Positions 44,739-52,902 are shown, numbered from the stretch's first letter. The stretch: DNA of 64,000 nucleotides from Guptibacillus hwajinpoensis (GCF_005144865.1 NZ_SWFM01000002.1:682001-746000), one strand, 5' to 3'. The notes: generated by a model from the letters alone, not told the origin. Numbers and translations are program-made.

Positions 44739-45176
44739 TTATGAGTTTCGTACTGCTAAAACCAATAAGATGAACGATATGCCAAATATTACTTCAATTA
44801 GTCCGATAAATAATAAACTATTGTTTGCAGATGCCCCAATCATAGGTGCCATTAACCCCATCATCATGCCATTCCCATAGCCAGTTAATAGAGTTTGGTA
44901 ATCAAACATTCCTCCGAATACGGTTCCTAATATAATACCGATCAATGCGGAAATTATCGTAATCCAAATAAATTGAAATGGATATTGATAAATCAATAAT
45001 ATGCCACTTGTAATAGCTCCCATACCACCTACGATTGTTGAAATATTCATCCCTAATTGGAAACCAATAAGTTTACGATGCTTAAAAACATAATAATACC
45101 CCAAAATAGTCATTAAGAAATTACCGTATAGTATCCACCCGAGTGTGTTTATTAACATCTCCTCCTGTTTATTCAT
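44739..45176 (-). CDS. Polytopic membrane protein, mnx-linked (copy 2)
   Basis: A protein of 145 residues with four hydrophobic segments (about 10-28, 40-62, 68-90, 118-140). It shares the layout of the next gene: a short N-terminal segment ending '...YYVFKHRKLIGFQLGMNIST', compared with '...LVFKRMFQSRKLFSDRFGMIVTT' in copy 1, then a Gly-rich core ('ALIGIILGTVFGGMFDYQTLLTGYGNGMMMGLMAPMIG'). This supports tandem duplication. ATG 45176 is behind AGGAAGCG. The gene faces away from the mnxD-like gene across about 210 bases. Confidence 0.7.
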   Translation of the reverse strand: MNKQEEMLINTLGWILYGNFLMTILGYYYVFKHRKLIGFQLGMNISTIVGGMGAITSGILLIYQYPFQFIWITIISALIGIILGTVFGGMFDYQTLLTGYGNGMMMGLMAPMIGASANNSLLFIGLIEVIFGISFILLVLAVRNS

Positions 45177-45305
45177 ATAGCTAACGCTTCCTATATTTTT
45201 CGATGTGATTTTTACTGAACATAAAGTTAGTTTATTAAATGATTTCTCCGTAAATGACCGTGGATTCTTACTCCATTACTTCTGTATCGAACAATGCTCA
45301 GCGCA

Positions 45306-45334
45306 ACACGTTAAAAAAGAATGTCATATAGGTA
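45306..45334 (+). promoter_or_regulatory. Possible sigma-K promoter of the mnx genes
   Basis: AC (45306-45307), 17 bases, CATATAGGTA (45325-45334). Sigma-K promoters have AC and CATANNNTA; here one extra base lies in the -10. The mnx operon of Bacillus SG-1 is reported to use a sigma-K-type promoter. The 5' leader would be about 55 bases. Confidence 0.35.
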
Positions 45335-45390
45335 GAAAGTTTATATATAAATATAAGGCTAAGGCTAAGGTTAGAAAAGTGGAGGGCGAT

Positions 45391-46173
45391 ATGAAAAAGA
45401 AGACTATTCGATTGCCTGAATATACAAAGGAATTATTAGAAAAACGTAAACAAGAAGTGGTTAAGGATGACATTTTTAATCACGCTGGTGGAAGGAAAGA
45501 TGAGCGGTTAACATCTCCAACGACCTCAACAACTACAGAAGAAACTCGGCTTTTTATGGAGTACATGTCTCTCACTAATCTACAAAACATAGCAAGAACA
45601 GACGAAGAAAAAGGAAAGTATTTGACTCTGAAGAAGTTTTTTAAGTCAAAGCGGAATCAACAGGTTGAAGTTTATTCGAAGTCTGGAGTGAAAGATAAAA
45701 TATATACAGAAGGGAAGGTAAGTGCAATAGGGCGAGACTTTGTTATGTTGACGAATCTTAGAGAACGGATTTGGCTTCCTTATAACTATATAGAAGCAGC
45801 TAATATCCCTTTTGGTATTCCAAACTATTCTAATTCCCACCAGCATTATATTTATGACAATGATTTGAGGACGAAATTGTTAAGAAACTTTGGTGAAACG
45901 GTCTCAAAACGAGAAATTTTAAGGCAACAATTTTATGAAGAAACATTACAAACGAATCTTAATTCATGGAATGAAACCTGGGTTGATGTGTATCTGAGTG
46001 ATGGTACGAGGAAAAAAGGGAGGATTACAAATTCAACAGAAGGAAAGTTATCGCTACATTTTTCGATGAAAGATGGAGTGGTCAAATTGCATGATATTCA
46101 ATTAATTAAAACCCTTCGCTTTTTTCAAGTGACGGCTTTTTTATTTAAGAAAGTTCTAAAGGTTATTGAGTAA
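45391..46173 (+). CDS. mnxD: Two-barrel accessory protein in the mnxD position
   Basis: A protein of 260 residues, basic and hydrophilic, without signal peptide or membrane segment. Two stretches have the strand pattern of small SH3/LSm-like barrels: about residues 90-142 ('VEVYSKSGVKDKIYTEGKVSAIGRDFVML', then 'IWLPYNYIEAANIP') and about 197-245 ('WVDVYLSDGTRKKGRITNS' ending 'VKLHDIQLIKTL'). This resembles the repeats of spore coat protein CotB. ATG 45391 is behind GTGGAGGGCG; an open frame back to 45205 has no ribosome site. The name rests on its place before mnxE, mnxF and mnxG, so it is provisional. Confidence 0.55.
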   Translation: MKKKTIRLPEYTKELLEKRKQEVVKDDIFNHAGGRKDERLTSPTTSTTTEETRLFMEYMSLTNLQNIARTDEEKGKYLTLKKFFKSKRNQQVEVYSKSGVKDKIYTEGKVSAIGRDFVMLTNLRERIWLPYNYIEAANIPFGIPNYSNSHQHYIYDNDLRTKLLRNFGETVSKREILRQQFYEETLQTNLNSWNETWVDVYLSDGTRKKGRITNSTEGKLSLHFSMKDGVVKLHDIQLIKTLRFFQVTAFLFKKVLKVIE

Positions 46174-46236
46174 TCAGTGTAGTTTTGATCTCCATAAATA
46201 CACAAATGTCTTTTCTTGACTAAAGGGGGCCTGACT

Positions 46237-46542
46237 GTGGGAAGTAAGCGTAATAGATTACAAGAGGATCGGTTATTTAAAGAGTTAAAATCTCTTATGG
46301 GAAAGGACGTTTTGATCATAACTGAGTCAGATCAATTGAATTTGTTTGGGCAAACATTTCGTCCCATTTTTTGTGGGAGATTAGTAGAAGTCTATCATGG
46401 CCACATTCAATTATTTCCCGTCATTATTAAAATGGTAAACGCACCTTTTTTTGAATTCCCAACTCCACTATGTATCCCCATAGAAAAAATTGCTCAATTT
46501 ACGATGGATTTTGACTGTGAGACACCGTTTCCTCTTACTTAA
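46237..46542 (+). CDS. mnxE: MnxE-like small subunit of the Mn(II) oxidase complex
   Basis: A protein of 101 residues. In Bacillus PL-12 and SG-1 MnxE and MnxF form a complex with MnxG and bind copper. Here the barrel-like core runs from 'LMGKDVLIITESDQL' (about 20-34) through 'CGRLVEVYHGHIQL' to 'CIPIEKIAQFTMDF' (about 79-92). His54 and His56 ('YHGHIQLF') are candidate metal ligands. GTG 46237 is behind AAAGGGGGCC; TTG 46216 lies before that site. Identification is from size, position and pairing with the next gene. Confidence 0.65.
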   Translation: MGSKRNRLQEDRLFKELKSLMGKDVLIITESDQLNLFGQTFRPIFCGRLVEVYHGHIQLFPVIIKMVNAPFFEFPTPLCIPIEKIAQFTMDFDCETPFPLT

Positions 46543-46566
46543 AATAGAAAGGTGGAATTTCACATA

Positions 46567-46872
46567 GTGCCGAACAATGACGGATATTATGTAAAGGCTC
46601 CAACCATCAATGATATTCATGATCAGACATTAATTAAGTACTTTGAAGATTGGGTAGGAAGAAAAGTTATTATTTTAGTATCTTCTTTTCCTTTTGTCTT
46701 TATTGGAGTAATTGCTGAAGTAATTGATGACTTTGTCGTTGTAGATGTTGAGACAACGAGTATTTCGCAATTAGAGGACAGAGAATGGTTTATCCATATT
46801 CATGACATAGAGGTTTTTTATATTGATGAAGGCGAAGGTCCACGAATTCCTGATTTAAAAGACGGAGATTAA
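46567..46872 (+). CDS. mnxF: MnxF-like small subunit of the Mn(II) oxidase complex
   Basis: A protein of 101 residues, the same length as the gene before and of similar pattern: 'DWVGRKVIILVSSFPFVFIGVIAEVIDDFVVVDVET' (about 28-63), then 'FIHIHDIEVFYIDEGEGP' (about 75-92). His77 and His79 ('HIHD') and the acidic tail could bind metal. GTG 46567 is behind AAAGGTGG; the in-frame GTG 46552 lies inside that site. mnxG follows after 19 bases. No export signal is seen, as expected for spore-surface proteins made in the mother cell. Confidence 0.65.
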   Translation: MPNNDGYYVKAPTINDIHDQTLIKYFEDWVGRKVIILVSSFPFVFIGVIAEVIDDFVVVDVETTSISQLEDREWFIHIHDIEVFYIDEGEGPRIPDLKDGD

Positions 46873-46891
46873 CAACTAGGAGTGGTGAGGA

Positions 46892-49800
46892 ATGAAACGT
46901 TGTTATCATGTCGTTGCCATTCCCATTCGGATTGTACTTAATAATTTCGGAGACTACAATCCAAATGGCATGATGTATGTGCTAAAAGAAAATGAACATA
47001 AGGTTAGAGAGTTAGTAAAAAAGCATCCGTTTACTCCTGTAGACTTAGTTCAACCGTTAGTAATTCGTGCAAATGAAGGGGATGAAGTAGAAATTCTTTT
47101 TGAGAACCAACTTCCTTTCGCAACAGGAATGAATTTTCAAGAAGCAGATTATGATGTTCAAACATCCGATGGAGCAAATGTGGGGGTAAACGAGAATACA
47201 CTAGTAGATTGTGGCGAACAAACACTATACCAGATTAACGCTTATCATCAAGGTGTCTATTTTTTCTCAGATTTAGGTAATCCTGCTAGTAGTGATCAGG
47301 GATCAAATATAAACGGATTATTTGGAGCGTTATTTGTTCAAGCAAGAGGATCTTCATGGACAGATCCGATAAAAGGGGGATGTATTGAAAGCGGTATGTA
47401 CGCTGATATCCACCATCCTTTTCTACCTTCTTTTCGCGAATATGCATGGATTTTTCATGATGAAATGCCGACTGTAGATTTAACTGGTAATAAACCTCTT
47501 GATCCTGTTACGAATCAGGAAAGAGAGTCGACACACGCGATTAACTATCGATACGAACCACTTGAGAATCGAAAAAAACTGATTGACGAAGGGGTGGTTT
47601 GTCCAGATTGCGATGGAGAGGAAGTCCACCATGATTCATGGGTGTTTGGTGATCCCGCATCTCCGATATTGAGAGGATATGTTGGTGATCCAGCGACAAT
47701 ACGAATCGTACACGGAGGGGTTAAAGAAACCCACGCTTTCCACTATCATGTCCATCAATGGTTTGACGATCCTACAAACCAGGATTCAGAAATTTTTGAT
47801 GCACAAGCAATTAGTCCTCAAACGTGGTACGATATTAAACCTTTTTATGGACTAGGAAGTCTACAAGGAGCAATAGGAGATGCGATTGTACACTGTCATC
47901 TCTATCCCCATTTTGCTGTTGGAATGTGGGGGATAAATCGAATATTTGATACTCTCCAGGATGGGAATCAATGCTATCCGAATGGTGTATCTATTGATGC
48001 GCTGCAACCACTACCAGACCGTCCTAGACCTCCATCTCCAACGAAAGAGAGACCAGGATTCCCTAATTTTATTCCAGGGAAAGTAGGATGTAAGGCGCCA
48101 AGACCACCACTCGGAATTGTTGGTGGGAGGGGCTTAACGGAATTAGAAAAGAATGCAGCGGTGAGAAATCCAAGACCAGGCGCCGTATTTGCTGACCCAT
48201 GTGCCGTAGCGGATGCCCCAGTTGTGAAAGAGTTCAATATCTCAGTCATTCAATTGCCTCTTATTTACAACCGGCAGGGATGGAATGATCCAAAGGGTAG
48301 GATTTTTGTGAAAGATGAAGATATTGAGGATGTCTGTGCAGGAAGGAAAGAACCAGAACCGCTCATTATTCATATGACAGCTGGAACGTGTATTCGAATT
48401 AATTTTACGAATCGCCTTCCGCATGTAGCAGATGGGGATGTTTTTCAGCTAGTTACCCGCACATATGAGGTAGGTATGCACATCCACTTTGTGAAATTTG
48501 ATGTATTAGTAAATGATGGTGCTAATGTGGGGTGGAATTATGACTCGAGTGTTTTACCAGGAGAAACGATACGATACGAATACTTTGCTGATGTTGAATT
48601 AAAAGCATGGTTTTTCCATGACCATTTGTTCGCTAATTATCATCAGCAACATGGGATGTTTGGATCAGGCGTTGTTCACCCACGATTTGCGAAACTTCTT
48701 GATTCTTGTTCAGGCGAAGAAGTTGATAGTGGAACACAAGTTACTGCGACGCAGCCTCTTATCCCTGATTATCGAGACCTTACCTTAATGGTACATGATT
48801 TTGCCTTTCTCTATGATAAAGATGGTTGTCCTCTTAATCCGCCAAAATTTCCTAGTTCGCCTGATGATCCAGGATTATTCGGTGTGAATTATAAATGTGA
48901 ACCATTGCAATTTCGTTTAAATACCCCTGAATGTGACCCTGCTTATTCATTTAGTTCATTTGTTAATGGTGATCCAGTTACTCCTATCCTTCACTGCTAT
49001 AAAGGTGATTCCTTGCGAATTCGACTGTTACAAGGAGCTCAAGAAGAGTCGCATAGCTTTAATATCCATGGACTAAGGTGGAAATCAGAACGCCCTGATG
49101 TGGAATCTCGGTTTGATTCGCAACAGCATATTGTCATTTCAGAATCGTATACATTCGAAACATATGCTAAAAACTCAGGTGATTATCTGTGGACATTTGA
49201 AACGGAGGAGGATTTATGGAATGGGTTATGGGGCTTAATTCGTGCGTATGACGAAGAAGTTAATTTCCTGATACCACTTCCAGATCAAGTGGCACCACCG
49301 AAGCGAACGCAGCCTCTACCTGAATGTACTGGGTCTCCTCCGGCTCCACCGAGTGTGATAGAAAGCGCTGCTCCACCTAATGCACCTTTAAAGCGCTTTG
49401 AAATTGTCGCATTTCAAATTCCTATTCTGTATAGCAATTTTGGTGAACGTGATCCATTTGGGATTGTATTTGCGTTAGAAGAAGACATGAATGATATTCT
49501 AAAGGGTCGTAAGGATCCAGAACCGCTTATTATAAGAGCAAATGTAGGAGACGAAGTTGAGGTTCACTTAACGAGTTTCTTGAATTTTAATCAATTTCCT
49601 TATCTCGATGGCATTTGGCCTTACCCTCCCGTTAAGGAACAGGCATTCTATCCGCCATCAGTTCGGATTTCACTTCATCCTCAGTTAATTGACTATGATG
49701 TTAAAACATCTTCGGGGGAAACAGTAGGCTTTAATCCAGACCAAACAGCAGGTCCGAATGAAACCGTTACGTATCGCTGGTATGTAGATACACCTGTTGG

Positions 49801-50542
49801 TACGTGTGGCATGTGGGATATGACTGACATTCGAAATCATCGATCTCTTGGAACATATGGAGCCTTCATTGCTGAGCCTAGGGGAACAGAGTATTATGAC
49901 CCCTACACCCTTGAGCCCGTAAATAGTGGAGCTCAAGTGATATTAGTAAATCCATTACTTCCTGTTACAAGAGAATTCGTCCTCATTATGTATGACGGTG
50001 CAAGATTGGTGGATAAAGCAAAACAATTAATTGTAGATCCAGTTGATGGCATTCTTCTTCTCAATGAAATTGATCCAGATCTTGTTGATACGTACGATAA
50101 TGGATCAAGAGGGTTTAATTATCGTACTGAGCGTTTGATTAATCGCTATACTAAACGGGCAGTATTAAAGGATTTGTTTAGTTCAAACGTACATGGAGAC
50201 CCTTCCACTCCATTGCTTGAAGCCTACAAGGGAGATCCTATTACGATACGATTATTAAACCCTTCTGAGCGGAGACGTGCACATGGCTTCCATATTCATA
50301 GCCACTATTGGAATTCAGATGATACAGATTTAACTTCACAAGTAAGATCGTTTTCACCTGAAATCGTGACTGGTTTCACTGCCGACTTACGTATACATTA
50401 TGGTGCGGGTAGTTTCTATAACCTATCCGGGGATTATATGTATCGCTCTGGGAATATTCGCTGGGATCTCGAACAGGGGATGTGGGGAATTATGCGAGTT
50501 TATGATGCGCTGCAGGCACATCTTCCCCCATTGGAAAAATAA
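46892..50542 (+). CDS. mnxG: Giant multicopper oxidase MnxG, spore Mn(II) oxidase
   Basis: A protein of 1216 residues; as I recall, MnxG of Bacillus SG-1 has 1217. MnxG oxidises Mn(II) to Mn(IV) oxide on the spore surface. It shows several cupredoxin-like units, each preceded by an N-terminal-like block ('AIPIRIVLNNFGDYNPNG' near 9, 'VIQLPLIYNRQGWNDPKG' near 453, 'AFQIPILYSNFGERDPFG' near 848), so three large repeats. Copper motifs: HAFHYHVH (281-288), HCHLYPH-FAVGM (334-345, the trinuclear/type 1 signature), FFHDHLF (His576, His578), His584/His587, ESHSFNIHG (His721, His726) and HGFHIHSH (1131-1138). No signal peptide is seen. The ribosome site is TAGGAGTGG. It is the central gene of the cluster. 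Confidence 0.9.
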   Translation: MKRCYHVVAIPIRIVLNNFGDYNPNGMMYVLKENEHKVRELVKKHPFTPVDLVQPLVIRANEGDEVEILFENQLPFATGMNFQEADYDVQTSDGANVGVNENTLVDCGEQTLYQINAYHQGVYFFSDLGNPASSDQGSNINGLFGALFVQARGSSWTDPIKGGCIESGMYADIHHPFLPSFREYAWIFHDEMPTVDLTGNKPLDPVTNQERESTHAINYRYEPLENRKKLIDEGVVCPDCDGEEVHHDSWVFGDPASPILRGYVGDPATIRIVHGGVKETHAFHYHVHQWFDDPTNQDSEIFDAQAISPQTWYDIKPFYGLGSLQGAIGDAIVHCHLYPHFAVGMWGINRIFDTLQDGNQCYPNGVSIDALQPLPDRPRPPSPTKERPGFPNFIPGKVGCKAPRPPLGIVGGRGLTELEKNAAVRNPRPGAVFADPCAVADAPVVKEFNISVIQLPLIYNRQGWNDPKGRIFVKDEDIEDVCAGRKEPEPLIIHMTAGTCIRINFTNRLPHVADGDVFQLVTRTYEVGMHIHFVKFDVLVNDGANVGWNYDSSVLPGETIRYEYFADVELKAWFFHDHLFANYHQQHGMFGSGVVHPRFAKLLDSCSGEEVDSGTQVTATQPLIPDYRDLTLMVHDFAFLYDKDGCPLNPPKFPSSPDDPGLFGVNYKCEPLQFRLNTPECDPAYSFSSFVNGDPVTPILHCYKGDSLRIRLLQGAQEESHSFNIHGLRWKSERPDVESRFDSQQHIVISESYTFETYAKNSGDYLWTFETEEDLWNGLWGLIRAYDEEVNFLIPLPDQVAPPKRTQPLPECTGSPPAPPSVIESAAPPNAPLKRFEIVAFQIPILYSNFGERDPFGIVFALEEDMNDILKGRKDPEPLIIRANVGDEVEVHLTSFLNFNQFPYLDGIWPYPPVKEQAFYPPSVRISLHPQLIDYDVKTSSGETVGFNPDQTAGPNETVTYRWYVDTPVGTCGMWDMTDIRNHRSLGTYGAFIAEPRGTEYYDPYTLEPVNSGAQVILVNPLLPVTREFVLIMYDGARLVDKAKQLIVDPVDGILLLNEIDPDLVDTYDNGSRGFNYRTERLINRYTKRAVLKDLFSSNVHGDPSTPLLEAYKGDPITIRLLNPSERRRAHGFHIHSHYWNSDDTDLTSQVRSFSPEIVTGFTADLRIHYGAGSFYNLSGDYMYRSGNIRWDLEQGMWGIMRVYDALQAHLPPLEK

Positions 50543-50593
50543 ATCAAACGGTGGCTTTTCTATTTTGAGCGGCGGAAAAGGAGGAGGCCGAGT

Positions 50594-51298
50594 TTGAAAA
50601 AGAAAAAGGATGAAAAGTCTAATTGGTCAAAGAGAAGAAAAATGGAAGAAATCCCATCACCAAATAGTTGTTTGCCTGAAGAAGTACTAAAAGGACTAGA
50701 ACTGAAAATTAAAGAGGCGAATGCATTGCTATTAGATTTAGCGTTATCAGGAGAACGTACGGTGGATGAATCGTTCAGGGATGCATTTAAAGGGTTAATC
50801 GGCCAAATTGTAGAAATAGAATTAAACTGTCCGAACTTCAGTCAGCTTGAAGAAGGAAATGGTGAGAAGGAGCAACTTACCGTTATGGGTAGAGTGTTTT
50901 TAGCGGGTACGAACTTTAGCTCGTTGAGATCAGATAAAAAAGAATTAATCGTTCCTTACCAAAGTATTTGTCTTATTCATCCTGACAATCGATTTGCTGA
51001 ACCAATTCATCGGCCTGCGTTACTAGACATCGACTCAGATCTTCGAAGGTGTCTTACAACTGATTTCAGTTCAATTGTATCCGGTTCGCCAGAATTAATT
51101 CAGCTTTTCTATGGACTGGATTTAACGGTATACCTGCTTCAGTCGCTTACTAAAGAACTGACAATTCAATTAAAAAATGAAGTTGTTACCGGAAAATTAA
51201 CGAGTGTAAACAATAGTTCGCTCGTTATATGTATTGAAAAAAAAGAGCGAGCTATTTCGTTTGCTGATGTATGTTTTATAGAAGTTGACTGTGAATAA
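50594..51298 (+). CDS. Two-barrel accessory protein downstream of mnxG
   Basis: A protein of 234 residues with a Lys-rich N-terminus. Two regions show the same pattern as MnxE and MnxF: about 66-130 ('FKGLIGQIVEIELN', 'MGRVFLAGTNF', 'LIVPYQSICLIHPDN') and about 180-232 ('LTIQLKNEVVTGKLTSVNNSSLVICI', 'ISFADVCFIEVD'). TTG 50594 is behind AAAAGGAGGAGG. It begins 51 bases after mnxG and ends at a terminator, so it is probably the last gene of the mnx transcript. No named family is recognised. Confidence 0.7.
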   Translation: MKKKKDEKSNWSKRRKMEEIPSPNSCLPEEVLKGLELKIKEANALLLDLALSGERTVDESFRDAFKGLIGQIVEIELNCPNFSQLEEGNGEKEQLTVMGRVFLAGTNFSSLRSDKKELIVPYQSICLIHPDNRFAEPIHRPALLDIDSDLRRCLTTDFSSIVSGSPELIQLFYGLDLTVYLLQSLTKELTIQLKNEVVTGKLTSVNNSSLVICIEKKERAISFADVCFIEVDCE

Positions 51299-51303
51299 AA
51301 CTC

Positions 51304-51335
51304 AAAAACGTATTCTCAGAAGAGAATACGTTTTT
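51304..51335. terminator. Bidirectional terminator at the end of the mnx transcript
   Basis: AAAAACGTATTCTC pairs perfectly with GAGAATACGTTTTT around AGAA. Confidence 0.95.
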
Positions 51336-51344
51336 GGCATGATC

Positions 51345-51767
51345 TTAGTCGCAATCACAGTCACAATCTCTGTCACAGCAATGTTTTAATTTAACTCCGC
51401 TAATGTTTTTCATTGGTATGATTAAGTGGTCTTTTTTCTTTTTCTTCTTCTGTTCTGATTCATCTTCATCATTCTCGCTATGCGAATGATGTTCCATAAT
51501 CTCTACATAGTCACTTCCAACAAAACATATTCTAGCTTTGATTTCTTTACACTCTCCACCACACTCAAACTTTAATATAACGTCACAGTCAATAAGTTGG
51601 CGAAGTCTGAAATTTAATCCACTTTGTAAACCACCTAACCGAACCTTAAATCGATCATCGCAAATAAGGCGATCACATTTTGAATGTCTATCGTATCGAC
51701 CATGGTGTTCCTCATCATAATACGGCTTTCTGCATTTTGGACAATTTGAATCATGAGAACGATTCAA
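51345..51767 (-). CDS. Cys-rich barrel protein with poly-CD tail
   Basis: A protein of 140 residues with 13 Cys. The N-terminus has CPKC (9-12) with His-rich 'EEHHGRYDRHSKC'. A barrel-like core follows (about 52-92: 'FRLRQLIDCDVILKF', 'IKARICFVGSDYVEIME'), then a His/acidic/Lys loop and 'HLIIPMKNISGVKLKH' (114-129), the same closing pattern as MnxE. The end is HCCDRDCDCDCD, a likely metal-binding tail. TTG 51767 is behind GAGGGGGAAAAAA. It converges on the mnx transcript. A spore-surface or metal-handling role is inferred from context only. Confidence 0.7.
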   Translation of the reverse strand: MNRSHDSNCPKCRKPYYDEEHHGRYDRHSKCDRLICDDRFKVRLGGLQSGLNFRLRQLIDCDVILKFECGGECKEIKARICFVGSDYVEIMEHHSHSENDEDESEQKKKKKKDHLIIPMKNISGVKLKHCCDRDCDCDCD

Positions 51768-51842
51768 TTTTTTTCCCCCTCTATTTTTTTATCTTCCTGA
51801 TAGTTAAGTGGCGTGCAGCATAATGAAAGCTCTTTTTACCGG

Positions 51843-52037
51843 TCATTGAGCTGTACGAGTTGATCTCTTTTTACGGGAAGTGTTTGGTCTACCTACAGAG
51901 TCGTCAAAGAGTGTACTTGGTTTACTTTTTCTTTTGTCTCCCAATTTTTCTTTTGAATCACTCGAATTAGTTTCAGGGCACGTGCAATAAACATATTCAT
52001 GGCAAAGGCAATACTCCTCGTTAAGATGTTGATGCAT
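51843..52037 (-). CDS. Small Cys-rich, basic protein
   Basis: A protein of 64 residues. The N-terminus 'MHQHLNEEYCLCHEYVYCTCPE' has two CxC pairs and three His; the rest is polar and basic ('RKSKPSTLFDD', 'SRKKRSTRTAQ'). ATG 52037 is behind GGGGGGATTTGAT at good distance; an upstream in-frame TTG at 52061 lies before that site. A sigma-K-like -10 lies 30-40 bases upstream. The composition resembles small spore coat proteins. It has no recognised family. Confidence 0.6.
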   Translation of the reverse strand: MHQHLNEEYCLCHEYVYCTCPETNSSDSKEKLGDKRKSKPSTLFDDSVGRPNTSRKKRSTRTAQ

Positions 52038-52068
52038 ATCAAATCCCCCCAATCTGTTCAACCAATAA

Positions 52069-52077
52069 TAGTTTATG
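52069..52077 (-). promoter_or_regulatory. Sigma-K-like -10 element
   Basis: The minus strand reads CATAAACTA, an exact CATANNNTA. It lies 32 bases before the start of the small Cys-rich gene, which gives a short leader with the ribosome site. The -35 AC is not at ideal spacing. Confidence 0.45.
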
Positions 52078-52222
52078 TGAAGTTAAATTAGTTGCTTGGT
52101 TCATTATCATGCTTTCAATAGACGAAATTAAAAATGAGATGAGCTGGCATTATCGTCGCTTCATTTAATACTCACATATAAGGCACTGACCGTTCATAGA
52201 TTTACTAGTAAGGGAGGACGGG

Positions 52223-52807
52223 ATGATGAGGAAGATCATATACATCTTAGTTATCGTAATAGGATTTTGCTTGGTTTATTTTTTTTGGCCACATGAAGAG
52301 TTACCAGTAATAAATGAAATAAAAACTTTCCAATTGGAATCGGTTCATGACGGGACGTATGATTCAGATAACACTAAAGTGAAAATTGTGAGCTTTTTTT
52401 ATACGAACTGTCCTGATATTTGCCCATTAACTTTGTCTGATATGAAAGAATTGCAGAACAAGCTAAAAGAAGAGAAGCTATTTGGGACAGAAGTGGAACT
52501 TGTAGCGATTACAATTGATCCTGAAGTGGATGACGTAGCAAAACTCAAAGAATATGCAACTCTATTTAAATCTGACCCAAAAGGGTGGAAGTGGTTAACT
52601 GGTTCAGGAGAAGAAATCAAAAAAGTTACCAATACGTTTAATATGGTGTCACAAAAAATGGATGATGGTTTTGTGACACACAGTACAACAATGTACTTGG
52701 TAGATGGGAACCAACAAATACGAGGGATATATGATATGGCCACAGCCAAACAGAAAGTGGATAATGAGAAGATCATGGAAGATGTTCACGCTTTACTCAA
52801 GAAATAA
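52223..52807 (+). CDS. SCO1/SenC-type copper and thiol protein (MnxC-like)
   Basis: A protein of 194 residues, anchored by one N-terminal membrane segment (about 4-22) and facing outward. The copper motif is complete: Cys63 and Cys67 in 'YTNCPDICPLT' and His153 in 'FVTHSTTMYLVDG'. SCO proteins deliver copper to cytochrome oxidase CuA or act as thiol reductants. The SG-1 mnx operon encodes such a protein (MnxC), so here it may load or mature MnxG; service to cytochrome oxidase remains possible. ATG 52223 or 52226 fit the site GGGAGG equally. It is transcribed alone. Confidence 0.85.
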   Translation: MMRKIIYILVIVIGFCLVYFFWPHEELPVINEIKTFQLESVHDGTYDSDNTKVKIVSFFYTNCPDICPLTLSDMKELQNKLKEEKLFGTEVELVAITIDPEVDDVAKLKEYATLFKSDPKGWKWLTGSGEEIKKVTNTFNMVSQKMDDGFVTHSTTMYLVDGNQQIRGIYDMATAKQKVDNEKIMEDVHALLKK

Positions 52808-52902
52808 TCCTAATTCCGCACTAAAAACAGCTTCACACAAATAGGAATCTTGTTTACATGCGAATTTATGATGGAATTTATTGGTTTGTTGAGATGACAG
52901 AA

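Noticed and set aside
45205..45390. N-terminal extension of the mnxD-like gene
   Set aside because: No ribosome site, unlike composition, and it would cover the likely promoter; ATG 45391 has a strong site.
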